DNA of 64,000 nt from Fluctibacter corallii (GTDB taxonomy: Bacteria > Pseudomonadota > Gammaproteobacteria > Enterobacterales > Alteromonadaceae), in assembly GCF_025751585.1 (NCBI RefSeq), contig NZ_JAOWKX010000005.1, forward strand, positions 137,423 through 201,422, given 5' to 3'. The notes below the pieces were generated by a model. It saw only the letters and a program-made list of their open reading frames with translations. It did not search any database and was not told the origin of the DNA. Position 1 is the stretch's first letter, and each line of letters begins with the position of its first letter. Positions 26,851 through 36,937 of the stretch are shown here, piece by piece. The translations under genes and the position numbers were made by a program.

Positions 26851-29800
26851 GTGCTTCACTTAATTCAATCAAACAACATGACGGTACTCGCAGCACACCT
26901 TGTGCAGCACATATGTAGCCAAAAAGACGGTGCTTTTTCTGTGTTTCGCCCAGACACCGTCTTAGTGCAAAGCCCAGGGATGGCGCAATGGTTGAAATTG
27001 TTTATTGCCGAGCATGTCGGAATTGCTGCAAACTTAGCTTTTCCGCTGCCATCAAGCTATATCTGGCAACTTTATCGAGATCATATTTCTGATTTGCCTG
27101 AGCAAAGTGCCTATACCAAACCCAATTTAACGTGGAAATTGATGGCAATATTGCCGAAGTATATTCATTTGCCAGAATTTGCATCGGTCAAATCGTATTT
27201 GGTCCCATCTGCAACTTTAGAACAGCGTGAGAAACAAAACGGCAATCAGGATGAACTTAACCTTCGGTGGTTCCAGTTGTGCCATAAAATAGCCGACGTC
27301 TTCGATCAATATTTGGTGTACCGGCCAGAATGGATAATGGCGTGGGAGGAGCATGATGATCTCTTAGATGAAGTTGATGTGTCGCTGCACCCGTGGCAGC
27401 CCATTTTGTGGCGTGCTTTGCAAGAATATACACGGGTATTGGGTGAGTCTGGTTATCACCGAGCAAATTTGCACACCACACTCATTGAGCAATTGCACAC
27501 CACATCAGATGTACAGGCGTCAGAAGGTGAAAATCACCCAAACTCTCAACCACAGCCGCCATTGTACGTGTTTGGTATATCCGCGTTGCCCCAACAACAG
27601 CTCGAACTCTTAACGGTGTTAGGACAAACCCGCGATGTCTATATATTTTGGTTAAATCCAAGTTGTCATTATTGGGGAGATATCGTTGACACCAAAACGT
27701 TAGCGAAGATGGCACTGAAAGACCGCCACAACGGAGATAAATACCGCGATGTTGGCAACCCTTTATTGGCGTCATGGGGAAAACTAGGACGTGATTACCA
27801 AGACATGCTTTTGCAGCTTGATGTGCTCCAGCATGACGCATTTGTAGACTTTCCCGAATCACATAATTTGACCTTGCTTCAACATATCCAACGAGAAATC
27901 TATGAGTTAACGCATCGTGGTTCGCCTTCGCCGTTGGCTGCCGATGAATTGTTATCTAATGGCCGAACTTTCCCTAAGTTGCCAATTTCTGCTACTGATA
28001 ATTCGCTGCAGATAGCCGTGTGCCATTCTAAGGTGCGTGAATTGGAGGTGTTAAAAGACAAACTACTACACGCATTCGAAACAGACCCGTCACTACAACC
28101 CGGCGATGTGATTGTTATGATGCCTGATGTCGCGGCATATGCGCCTTTTATTGATGGCATATTTACGGACAAATCTGATGTGACGATTCCATACGGTATC
28201 TCTGACCGCAGCGCTGCCGACGCATCGCCATTGGTGAAGAGTTTTTTGCAGGTTATGGCGTTACACACCAGTCGCTTCAGCCTGTCTGATGTGTTGTCTT
28301 TGTTAGATGTACCTGCGGTACGTCGTAAATTTACCATTTCAGATAATGAGTTTGAAAAGATAAAATTGTGGCTAAACGAAGCGGGTGTTAGGTGGGGGTG
28401 GAATGCGACCGATAAAATTCGCTGGGGATTACCGCCATCTCACCAGAATACATGGGCATTTGGCTTAGAACGGCTATTAAGTGGATTTGCGCAAACAGAT
28501 CATCATGTCTTGTTTGCGTCGGGTAGAAACATGTTGCCGTACGGCGAAGTGGAAGGCCAAGACTCAATGGCTGTTGGCAAGCTGTATTGTTTTTGTGAGA
28601 ACCTACAAACGGCGTTGAATTACTGCCAGACTGACGCGCCCTTGGCAGATAAAGTAGCAGGGGCACATGCATTGTTAGATAGCCTTTATGACGTTGATGA
28701 GATTGAACAGCTTGAGATCAATCATTTACGTCAGGTAACCGAATCGCTTCTTGCACACAGTGCTCAATACCGGGGTGATATTAGCCAAGATATTTTTCTT
28801 TATGAAGTCACGCAACGATTGCAGGAAAAAGGCGTAGGGCAGCGCTTTTTAGCGGGGAGCGTTAACTTTTGTACATTGATGCCAATGCGGTCTATTCCCT
28901 TTAAACGCGTGTGTATATTGGGCTTAAATGATGAAGATTATCCGAGACAAAATGCGCCGCTTGGCTTTGACTTAATGCGCCACGCTGTGTCACGTCGTGG
29001 TGACCGATCTCGTAAACATGATGATCGATATTTATTGTTAGAAGCGTTGTTGTCAGCAGAAGAGCAACTTTACTTGAGTTATCAAGGTTTCAGCGAGCGC
29101 GACAACAGTGAAAAAGTGCCTTCCATTTTACTGAGCGAACTAATTGAATACTGTCAGCAAACCTTTTGTATTGAAGGTTCAACCGATGTGGAGGCCGAAA
29201 AAACAACCAGGATGTTAACTGAACATCTGATGTCGTATTTTCCGCTACAGCCGTTTTCACCATCAAATTATTTGTCGAATTCAGGCAATGGCGTGAGTTA
29301 TCAAGCACGGTGGTTTGATGTAGCCGCATCGTCATTTGTCGCTGAAAAGCCGTTTCATCAGCCGCTCACCGCTGAAACACCAGACATTGATGAGCTACAA
29401 ATTGAAGATTTAATCCGCTTTTTCACCAATCCAGCCCGCTATTTCTTCCGACAGCGTTGGGGAACAAGTTTATCGATTTATACCCAGACACTCGAGGATG
29501 AGGAGCCTTTTTCTCTCGAGCCTCTGACACGTTTTCAATTGAGTGAAGCGCTGATAACTGCAAATGAGCCTGATCAATTTGACAGCATCGTTGCTAGCGG
29601 TGTGTTGCCTGCTGGGCAAGCATCGCAGATTCACTTTGACGGATTGCAGCGCCGACTCGCACCAATTAAAGAAGCATTATTGGATTTCCGTAATAATCAG
29701 CCATTAAGGGCACACGTAGATTTTCCAGCGCTTCTTGAAGGGATCAGTGTGAGCGGCACCATCGATCATATTTACGACGGTAAGTTGATTCGATGGCGAA

Positions 29801-30213
29801 CAGGAAAAGTACGCGGCAAAGATAAGTTGGCATTGTATATTGAATGGCTAACATTGTGTGCCCTTGAGGACTCCCCAACTGTGCTTAAAGAGGCAATATT
29901 TATCGGCGAAAAAGCGCATTTTACGCTGCCTCTGTTTGAGCAGCCCGATGCGCTGGCTCGATTGTCGAACTTGTGTTCTTTATGGCAACAAGGATTGCAT
30001 CAACCTTTGTTCTTTTTCCCTGAATCTGCATTTGCTTGGCTTAAACATAAAGACGAATCAAAAGCGATAGCAGCATTTAAAGGCAATGACTTTGCTAAAG
30101 GCGATGTCTCTGACCCACATATTGCGAGACTGTGTCCAGACTTGACGCAACATTTTGATACGTTTACTCGCGTGTCAGAATCTGTTCTCGCGGGTTTGGA
30201 GGAGTGGATCTGA
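26851..30213 (+). CDS. recC: Exodeoxyribonuclease V subunit gamma
   Basis: RecC, 1120 residues from the GTG at 26851 (E. coli: 1122). It recognises Chi within RecBCD. Conserved features include VQSPGMAQWLKLFI, GIAANLAFPLPSSYIW, the helicase-like fold without a working Walker A, and the nuclease-like C-terminal half. The frame is open to a TTG at 26785, but GTG is preferred. It places VLHLIQSNNM level with the start of E. coli RecC, and a G-rich sequence (GGCGGGA) lies upstream. Its stop overlaps the recB start (TGATG). Confidence 0.95.
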   Translation: MLHLIQSNNMTVLAAHLVQHICSQKDGAFSVFRPDTVLVQSPGMAQWLKLFIAEHVGIAANLAFPLPSSYIWQLYRDHISDLPEQSAYTKPNLTWKLMAILPKYIHLPEFASVKSYLVPSATLEQREKQNGNQDELNLRWFQLCHKIADVFDQYLVYRPEWIMAWEEHDDLLDEVDVSLHPWQPILWRALQEYTRVLGESGYHRANLHTTLIEQLHTTSDVQASEGENHPNSQPQPPLYVFGISALPQQQLELLTVLGQTRDVYIFWLNPSCHYWGDIVDTKTLAKMALKDRHNGDKYRDVGNPLLASWGKLGRDYQDMLLQLDVLQHDAFVDFPESHNLTLLQHIQREIYELTHRGSPSPLAADELLSNGRTFPKLPISATDNSLQIAVCHSKVRELEVLKDKLLHAFETDPSLQPGDVIVMMPDVAAYAPFIDGIFTDKSDVTIPYGISDRSAADASPLVKSFLQVMALHTSRFSLSDVLSLLDVPAVRRKFTISDNEFEKIKLWLNEAGVRWGWNATDKIRWGLPPSHQNTWAFGLERLLSGFAQTDHHVLFASGRNMLPYGEVEGQDSMAVGKLYCFCENLQTALNYCQTDAPLADKVAGAHALLDSLYDVDEIEQLEINHLRQVTESLLAHSAQYRGDISQDIFLYEVTQRLQEKGVGQRFLAGSVNFCTLMPMRSIPFKRVCILGLNDEDYPRQNAPLGFDLMRHAVSRRGDRSRKHDDRYLLLEALLSAEEQLYLSYQGFSERDNSEKVPSILLSELIEYCQQTFCIEGSTDVEAEKTTRMLTEHLMSYFPLQPFSPSNYLSNSGNGVSYQARWFDVAASSFVAEKPFHQPLTAETPDIDELQIEDLIRFFTNPARYFFRQRWGTSLSIYTQTLEDEEPFSLEPLTRFQLSEALITANEPDQFDSIVASGVLPAGQASQIHFDGLQRRLAPIKEALLDFRNNQPLRAHVDFPALLEGISVSGTIDHIYDGKLIRWRTGKVRGKDKLALYIEWLTLCALEDSPTVLKEAIFIGEKAHFTLPLFEQPDALARLSNLCSLWQQGLHQPLFFFPESAFAWLKHKDESKAIAAFKGNDFAKGDVSDPHIARLCPDLTQHFDTFTRVSESVLAGLEEWI

Positions 30214-33200
30214 TGCAGCAGCTTAACAGTGTGACATTCCCATTGACTGGCCCGTCACTCATCGAGGCTAGCGCGGGAACAGGTAAAACCTACACGATCG
30301 TTAATTTGTATTTGCGCTTGTTGCTCGGAGACGGTTGTGAGCCTCATGACATTGAAAATATTCTTGTTGTTACCTTTACAAAGGCGGCGACAGCTGAATT
30401 GAGAGAGCGTATCCGAGCGCGTTTACATGATGCCTATATGGCGTTTTATGCTGACAAATTGGATAACGTTAATGACGAGGTGCTACACCATTTAATTCAC
30501 CACTGCCAAGATAAAGGCATGGCATTACGTCGACTTAACCTCGCGATACGGCAAATGGACGAGGCGGCGGTGTTTACCATTCATAGTTTCTGTCAACGTA
30601 TGCTATCTGAGCACGCATTTGAAAGTGGTGCGAACTATGACGTGGATATGGTCATGGATGAAAGTCAGTGGGTTGAATTAGCGGTGAATGACTATTGGCG
30701 ACGAGAGATTGCACCGCAAGATACTCACTGGATTGAAATGGTGATGTCGGTGTTTAATTCGCCCGATCAGTTACGCCAGACATTACGGCCTTTGTTATAC
30801 CGATCAGTTCGTATTGATGATGCACACGATGTGATGCAACTAGAGCACAATGTCAAAGAGTATGTGCACGCAGTGAAGCGATTTAAGCTGTGGTGGCTTA
30901 ATGCGAATTTATCTGCCAAATTGCTAGAGGCCGGGCTGAAGAAAAATCATTCAGTAGGTAAAGCCGCTTTTCATGAAAAAATTCTGGCGTTCTGCCAATC
31001 AGATGACATCGTGCCTCAATTTTCCAGCGCGCCCAGCTGGGAATCCATTACATCTGACAAAATACAAAAAGCGCTACCAAAAACTCTCGACAAACCATTA
31101 GATATTGATTTTACCGTGATTGATGATCTTCATCTAACGTTAACGAGTATACAACGTGCATTAAAGCCTTCAATTATTGCGCATGCGCAACATGCGGTAT
31201 CGCAGTTATTGGCAGACATCAAACAACGATTGTCACTGATTGCACCTGATGACTTGTTACGGGTTTTACATGACGCATTGCGCCATCCTCAAACAGGTAA
31301 AAAACTGGCAGAGGCAATTCGCCAAAGTTATCCGGCTGCATTGATAGATGAATTCCAAGACACCGATGCCATACAGTTTTCAATTTTTGAATCATTATAT
31401 TTGTCTCTGCAATCGGGTTCGCCTCAAGACAATGACAATCATCGCCTGATTAACGAGATACCTGTCGATGCGCCTAATATGACGTCGCCGTGTTGTTTCA
31501 TTATGATTGGCGATCCGAAACAAGCAATCTATGCGTTTCGTGGTGCAGATATTTTTACTTATATTCAAGCGAAACGCTGTTTAAGTGAAGAGCGACTATT
31601 TACTCTGACAAAGAATTACCGCACGCAATCGTCATTAGTACATAGCGTCAACCACATCTTTGCAAGGCAAAAAAATGCGTTCATGATGGACGCAGATATT
31701 CCATTTATGCCAGTACAAGCGCATCAATCTGAGACTGCAATCACCATCGGTAATAAAAGACTGAATGCGCTAACATTTCGCCATTTAAGAAGTGACACAG
31801 ATAAACCGCTCAGTTGGTCTGAAGCGAGTGTGATAATGGCGACAGATGCAGCATTGCAAGTGAAAGAGTTACTCACACTCAATGCTATGGTGGCAGAGCG
31901 AGCGATACGCGCTGGTGATTGCTGTATGCTAGTTCGAGATAGGCAAGAAGCGACATTGCTCCGAACGGCGCTGCGTCAACAGGGTATTGATAGTGTATTT
32001 CAAGTGCGCCAGAGCGTGTTTAGTTCAACGGTTGCTCGGGATCTCTATTTGTTGCTGCATGCCATTGCAAATCCAGCAGAAGAGCAAGCACTTAGGGCAG
32101 TATTTTGTAGTAGTTTGTTTGTCATGGATGCCGCAGAAATAGACGCGTTATTTTCAGACGAAAAGCGGTGGCAGGCGGTGTTAGACCAATGTTATAGCTG
32201 GCAAAAGAGCTGGCTACGATATGGCATAATGCATACGGTGATGCAGGTTTGTGAGCAGTTTGATGTCTTTAGGCGAAATGTGATGCACTTTGAAGATGGT
32301 CAGCGACGGGTTACGGATTTACGCCATGTTACTGAATTATTGCAAGAGCAGCATGCCAAAACGCCATCGATGTCTCAGGTTCTTCACTGGTTCAGTGAGC
32401 ATTTGCATGAGCCTGATGATAATCATGAAGCTCAGCAAATCCGTTTAGAAACAGACGAAAACCTTGTTCAAATCGTGACGATGCACAGCGCCAAAGGGTT
32501 GGAGTATCCTGTCGTATTTATTCCTTTTGCTTGTCGCGCAAGAGAAGCGAATAACGCGTTATATCACGATGCAAATCATGCTTTGCGTGCAGATTTAAAC
32601 AATCAGGAAGCACGTTTAGCTTTGGCAGAATCTGAGCGTCTAGCAGAGGATATTCGCCTTTTGTATGTTGCTCTGACTCGCGCTGTGTATCATTGCAGTG
32701 TCGGAATCTGGAATCCGGGCGACAGGAAAAAGCAATCTGTGTTCACGCGCTCGGCGTTAGGCGCGCTGTTAATTCAAGAGCACTGTGCCATGAATGACAC
32801 AGATAACGTTGACGATGGGGTGTTGGCAAAGGCGATTATGGCTTTGGTAGAGGCGAAGTCTTCTAATACAATGGATCTTAGCGATACGGCTTACCATCAG
32901 ATCGATCCTAGCGCTATGGCACAAGCTCCACATGTGACTGCCCGCAATGATAAAGGGTCAGATAAGTCGGCACTGGCGTTATCAACCGTCACCAGACACA
33001 ATCTGCAAACGTGGCGATTAGCCAGCTATTCGAGTATTTCTAAACAGCGACAAGAGATTGAACATCATACTTTACTGCCTGGTCGAGACGAAGGGGAGAG
33101 GGATATTGAGCCGCAAAAGCCAAGTGTAGATATTGACGCGTTACCTACGCGGTTTGCCTTTGAAAAGGGAGCGCAAGCGGGCTCTTTTTTACACGGCGTT

Positions 33201-33896
33201 TTAGAGCATTGCACTTTTAATTCGCTGGATAACTTGCCAGACATTGTGGCGCAACAAAGCCAATGGTTTGGCATTGATGAAGAGTGGCACATTAAATTAG
33301 TAGATTGGATCACAGAGGTACTTAATACGCCTTTGACGGGCGCGCTCTGTGATGCCAAATTGAGCGATTTGCCTGCTACACATATTTTACCTGAAATGGA
33401 ATTTCACCTTCCTATGAAGCAGGTAAAAGAAGCGCAGTTTAATCACATTCTTAATCAATTTATGCCCGGAAAAGCGAAGTATTACCGTTTCCAAGAAATC
33501 AATGGCATGTTGAAGGGGTTTATTGATTTAACGTTTTGCCATCAAAATCAATACTACGTTGCAGACTACAAATCGAATCACCTAGGCTACCATTTTGACG
33601 ATTACACACAAGACAACCTCGAAGCGGCAATGGATGATCATGATTACCACCTTCAGGCGATTCTGTATTCTTTGGCTATGCATCGTTGGTTGAGGCGTAA
33701 ATTGGTAAATTATGATTACGATACGCATTTCGGCGGGGCCTATTATTTGTTTTTACGAGGAATGAGTGAGGCACAGCAAGGCCGCGGCGTGTATTTTTCT
33801 CGTCCAGAAAAGGCATTTATAGACGCATTAGATGCCCTGTTTGACGGCGAATATCGCCCTCAATCTTCCGAGCAGGAGCAAATGTCATTATGGTAA
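30213..33896 (+). CDS. recB: Exodeoxyribonuclease V subunit beta
   Basis: RecB, 1227 residues, the 3'-5' helicase and nuclease subunit of RecBCD. Walker A ASAGTGKT is at 19-26. Other superfamily 1 motifs visible are EFQDTD, GDPKQAIYAFRGAD and the VTMHSAKGLEYPVVF box. The C-terminal nuclease domain has AGSFLHGVLEH, GFIDLTF and VADYKSN, carrying the expected His, Asp, Asp and Lys. ATG 30213 was chosen over GTG 30204 because it overlaps the recC stop and has GGAGG at proper spacing. The linker before the nuclease domain (about 890-960) is poorly conserved. Confidence 0.96.
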   Translation: MQQLNSVTFPLTGPSLIEASAGTGKTYTIVNLYLRLLLGDGCEPHDIENILVVTFTKAATAELRERIRARLHDAYMAFYADKLDNVNDEVLHHLIHHCQDKGMALRRLNLAIRQMDEAAVFTIHSFCQRMLSEHAFESGANYDVDMVMDESQWVELAVNDYWRREIAPQDTHWIEMVMSVFNSPDQLRQTLRPLLYRSVRIDDAHDVMQLEHNVKEYVHAVKRFKLWWLNANLSAKLLEAGLKKNHSVGKAAFHEKILAFCQSDDIVPQFSSAPSWESITSDKIQKALPKTLDKPLDIDFTVIDDLHLTLTSIQRALKPSIIAHAQHAVSQLLADIKQRLSLIAPDDLLRVLHDALRHPQTGKKLAEAIRQSYPAALIDEFQDTDAIQFSIFESLYLSLQSGSPQDNDNHRLINEIPVDAPNMTSPCCFIMIGDPKQAIYAFRGADIFTYIQAKRCLSEERLFTLTKNYRTQSSLVHSVNHIFARQKNAFMMDADIPFMPVQAHQSETAITIGNKRLNALTFRHLRSDTDKPLSWSEASVIMATDAALQVKELLTLNAMVAERAIRAGDCCMLVRDRQEATLLRTALRQQGIDSVFQVRQSVFSSTVARDLYLLLHAIANPAEEQALRAVFCSSLFVMDAAEIDALFSDEKRWQAVLDQCYSWQKSWLRYGIMHTVMQVCEQFDVFRRNVMHFEDGQRRVTDLRHVTELLQEQHAKTPSMSQVLHWFSEHLHEPDDNHEAQQIRLETDENLVQIVTMHSAKGLEYPVVFIPFACRAREANNALYHDANHALRADLNNQEARLALAESERLAEDIRLLYVALTRAVYHCSVGIWNPGDRKKQSVFTRSALGALLIQEHCAMNDTDNVDDGVLAKAIMALVEAKSSNTMDLSDTAYHQIDPSAMAQAPHVTARNDKGSDKSALALSTVTRHNLQTWRLASYSSISKQRQEIEHHTLLPGRDEGERDIEPQKPSVDIDALPTRFAFEKGAQAGSFLHGVLEHCTFNSLDNLPDIVAQQSQWFGIDEEWHIKLVDWITEVLNTPLTGALCDAKLSDLPATHILPEMEFHLPMKQVKEAQFNHILNQFMPGKAKYYRFQEINGMLKGFIDLTFCHQNQYYVADYKSNHLGYHFDDYTQDNLEAAMDDHDYHLQAILYSLAMHRWLRRKLVNYDYDTHFGGAYYLFLRGMSEAQQGRGVYFSRPEKAFIDALDALFDGEYRPQSSEQEQMSLW

Positions 33897-35773
33897 AAGA
33901 CGGTTTACGAAAATTACTTGAAATGGGTATTGTATCTGAACGTGATTATGCGTTTGGTTGCTTTTTGAACGACCATGAGTCGGGGCATGCAGCGTTAATC
34001 GCCTACATCGGTTGCTATTTGAGTCAGCGCTTGTCTCAGCAAGATACGTGTATTGATGCGACTGAAATACGTCAGCCATTTTTGCCTGTATTCACGTTTC
34101 CAGATCCAGATATATTGTTGCTGAAATTAGCGGAATGTCACCTTGTTGCATTTGGGCCTAGCAACGAGGTGCTCGACAAACCTATTGTCGTAGACAACGG
34201 CAAGTTATATTTGCAACGATATTGGTTTTATGAAAAGCAATTAGCTAGCCAATTACTCGAACGTGCAGGGCAGAGACGAAATATTGACTCAACACTAGCG
34301 AAATCGGTGATCAAAACCTTATTTTCTGAGACAGCTGGTACGGAAGACATCGACTGGCAACAAATTGCAGTGGCACTAGCGGCAAGCAAGCGTTTAAGTT
34401 TTATTACTGGCGGGCCAGGAACGGGGAAAACAACAACGGTAGCGAAGCTGCTGGCGTTACTTCAGTCGTTGGCGCGTGCGCAAGGGCAACCCTGTCGAAT
34501 TAAATTGGTTGCACCTACGGGTAAAGCCGCCGCGCGACTAAGTGAATCGCTGGAACAGGCTAAAACACGATTGCCTGACGCATTTGCTGCACATTTGCCT
34601 ACGCAATGTAGTACCGTGCACCGGCTTTTAAAAGTGATACCTAATCGAACCCAATTTAAGCATAACATCCGTCACCCCCTTGCCCTTGATGTATTGGTGG
34701 TAGATGAAGCGTCTATGATTGATTTGCCATTAATGTCTAAGTTATTTGATGCGTTACCTCAGCATGCTCAAGTCATTATGTTGGGTGATAAAGAGCAGCT
34801 CGCATCCGTAGAAGCGGGCAGCGTCCTTGCTGATATTTGTGATGCGGGGTTGCAGCAAGAGAGCGTGACTTATTCTGCAGAGATGTGCGAAAGCATTGCA
34901 TCGCTTACGGATATTTACCTAACGCCGCAACGTATTTCTCATGCTGTAGTGCCCCCACACGAGCCTACCCAAACAACGTACAGTGGAATATCAGACAACG
35001 TGGTCATGCTACAAAAAAGCCATCGTTTCTCTGCTGATAGCAGCATTGGTCACCTTGCCTTGTCTATAAAAAACGGCAATATCAATGGGGCAATGCAAGT
35101 GTTGAAGTCAGAACAACATGACACAGTGCAGTTAAAAGCAAATCAATCCCCACAAGATGTGGTAAACGACATCGCGAAGCACGTTGATGCGTACTTTAAT
35201 GCCGTGCTCAATGGCGATATTCAACTCGCGTTCGCGTGTTTGCAGGCACAGCAGATATTGTGCGCTCAGCGTAACGGTGAATGGGGCGTTGAGCAAATGA
35301 ACGCGCGAATTGAAGCCGCTTTGTTCCGCTTAGGTAGAATTGATCTGACGTTTGACTATTACGTTGGGCGGCCAATTATGCTGAGTGAAAATGATCATGC
35401 GCTAAAATTGTTTAATGGAGACATTGGTATTGTGTTTCCTGACAGTGATAACCCTGAATTAAACAAGGTGTATTTTCCCGATGGTAAAGGCGGAGTGAGA
35501 GGGATTTTACCGGGGCGATTGCCCGCCCATGAAACCACATTTGCTATGACCGTTCACAAAAGCCAAGGATCGGAATTTCAGCGCGTATTATTATGCTTGC
35601 CAAATGCGAAGCAAGGCGCGACTAAAGGACTAAACCGTGAGTTGCTATATACTGCATTGACGCGCGCTAAACAGCACTTTACGGTATTTGGAACGCAAGA
35701 CGAGATTGCAACTTGTATTCATACTCGATGTCAACGCAGTTCCGGCTTGGCCTCAAGGTTGATAGCATCTTAA
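33890..35773 (+). CDS. recD: Exodeoxyribonuclease V subunit alpha
   Basis: RecD, 627 residues, the 5'-3' helicase of RecBCD. The N-terminal RecB-interaction region (about 1-150) is followed by Walker A GGPGTGKTT at 174-182, Walker B VVDEASMID, the motif GDKEQLASVEAGSVLADI, and the C-terminal UvrD-like domain with MTVHKSQGSEFQRV and YTALTRAK. It overlaps recB by seven bases, giving a tight recC-recB-recD order. ptrA, which in E. coli lies between recC and recB, is absent. Confidence 0.96.
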   Translation: MVKDGLRKLLEMGIVSERDYAFGCFLNDHESGHAALIAYIGCYLSQRLSQQDTCIDATEIRQPFLPVFTFPDPDILLLKLAECHLVAFGPSNEVLDKPIVVDNGKLYLQRYWFYEKQLASQLLERAGQRRNIDSTLAKSVIKTLFSETAGTEDIDWQQIAVALAASKRLSFITGGPGTGKTTTVAKLLALLQSLARAQGQPCRIKLVAPTGKAAARLSESLEQAKTRLPDAFAAHLPTQCSTVHRLLKVIPNRTQFKHNIRHPLALDVLVVDEASMIDLPLMSKLFDALPQHAQVIMLGDKEQLASVEAGSVLADICDAGLQQESVTYSAEMCESIASLTDIYLTPQRISHAVVPPHEPTQTTYSGISDNVVMLQKSHRFSADSSIGHLALSIKNGNINGAMQVLKSEQHDTVQLKANQSPQDVVNDIAKHVDAYFNAVLNGDIQLAFACLQAQQILCAQRNGEWGVEQMNARIEAALFRLGRIDLTFDYYVGRPIMLSENDHALKLFNGDIGIVFPDSDNPELNKVYFPDGKGGVRGILPGRLPAHETTFAMTVHKSQGSEFQRVLLCLPNAKQGATKGLNRELLYTALTRAKQHFTVFGTQDEIATCIHTRCQRSSGLASRLIAS

Positions 35774-35954
35774 CCTGATTTGTATAGCGTGACGAATAAG
35801 CAAGTTAGCTGACAGAGCAATAGTTGAACGCTACAAGAGGGCCGTTACATTGAAAAAAGGGTAAACGCGCAGTCAAATTAATGGGGTGAGAGATGGGGAA
35901 AAAGCCTGTAGAATCCCCCGCCTTACATTAAAGAACACAGAAACGAGAAAGAAT

Positions 35955-36362
35955 ATGCAAACAGACGGTCAAACAACGTTGTCGCCAGACACTTTTGTAG
36001 AAGTGAGCAATATGCAGCCAGAGGCACGCTTTGACTACATGATGGAAACCTTAATTAAACAAGGCGAGCTTTGGGGATTATTTGGCAAAAATGGTTGGCT
36101 TATGCTTAAAGCCGATGATGATGAATGCTTACCAATCTGGCCTCACAGTGAGTTTGCTAAAGCGTGGGAAAAAAATGACTTTCCTGATTGCGAGCCTAAG
36201 CGTATTTCGTTACAAGAATTTCAAAATAAATGGTTGCCGGGCATGAAGCAGGTAAACCATCTCGTGTTGGCATTTCCACTGAGTGAAGACGAAGAAGGCA
36301 TTGTTTTGGATGCAGACGAAATGGCGGAATGCATTCAGGATGAGAGAGACGCTCAAGGTTAA
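35955..36362 (+). CDS. DUF2750 domain protein
   Basis: Protein of 135 residues, acidic and soluble, matching the DUF2750 pattern: FVEVSNMQPEARFDYMMETLI, then GELWGLFGKNGWLMLKADDDECLPIWPHSEFAKAW, and a C-terminal LPGM...LVLAFPL stretch. The function of the family is unknown. I chose ATG 35955 over an in-frame ATG 23 codons upstream because the extension (RKN, TLKNTE) is not part of the domain and a GAGAAAG sequence precedes 35955. Its TAA overlaps the next start by one base. Confidence 0.85.
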   Translation: MQTDGQTTLSPDTFVEVSNMQPEARFDYMMETLIKQGELWGLFGKNGWLMLKADDDECLPIWPHSEFAKAWEKNDFPDCEPKRISLQEFQNKWLPGMKQVNHLVLAFPLSEDEEGIVLDADEMAECIQDERDAQG

Positions 36363-36928
36363 TGCCGGTGTCGGATTCCGCTGATAAAGCTGGTTTACTC
36401 GGCGCGGTTGGGCTGGGCGATATCAAGGCAAAATGTGTTATCTATATCGCTAACCAACCCATTGGTAGCGGATTCGAATCACCGGATGGGGTGATGGCAC
36501 TGTCGAGTGGCGATATTGCAGATATTGGTACCGCATGCGGTAATGGCTGGCGTAAGGTGTTTAACGTGATGGCGAAACTCCTTTTTGCAGCCCGCTTTAA
36601 CGGTTGTGATACGCGTTATGGTTCTTGGCAGAAGTACCGTGATAACGAGATGCTACACAGCGAATCTGGCATTGCTTTGGTGTTTTCACCACCTCAAAAA
36701 AATGAGGCAAAATTACAGATTGTGATGGGTAAACACTATGCAATTTCATTGGCGTTTCCACAAAACTGGCGATGGCTTGATGCGTATTTTGCTGAGAGTG
36801 AGGGTTACCAGATGATAGCGTGCCCGTATTTTGATTATCGCCAGTTAACCAATCAGAAAATTATTGCGTTGGTTTCAATACTTCAAACCTACCATCGCGC
36901 ACTTTTGCAATCACCCTCGAAGGACTAA
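36362..36928 (+). CDS. Conserved hypothetical protein, coupled to the DUF2750 gene (possibly DUF6942)
   Basis: Soluble protein of 188 residues with no membrane segment or signal peptide. I do not recognise it with certainty; size and position suggest the DUF6942 family of marine gammaproteobacteria. Notable features are a glycine-rich N-terminus, GNGWRKVFNVMAKLLFAARF, WQKYRDNEMLHSESGIALVFS, and PQNWRWLDAYFAE in the C-terminal half. Its ATG overlaps the DUF2750 stop (TAATG), and the csdA fusion starts nine bases after its end, so all three may share a transcript. Confidence 0.75.
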   Translation: MPVSDSADKAGLLGAVGLGDIKAKCVIYIANQPIGSGFESPDGVMALSSGDIADIGTACGNGWRKVFNVMAKLLFAARFNGCDTRYGSWQKYRDNEMLHSESGIALVFSPPQKNEAKLQIVMGKHYAISLAFPQNWRWLDAYFAESEGYQMIACPYFDYRQLTNQKIIALVSILQTYHRALLQSPSKD

Positions 36929-36937
36929 ACTGCGTCA

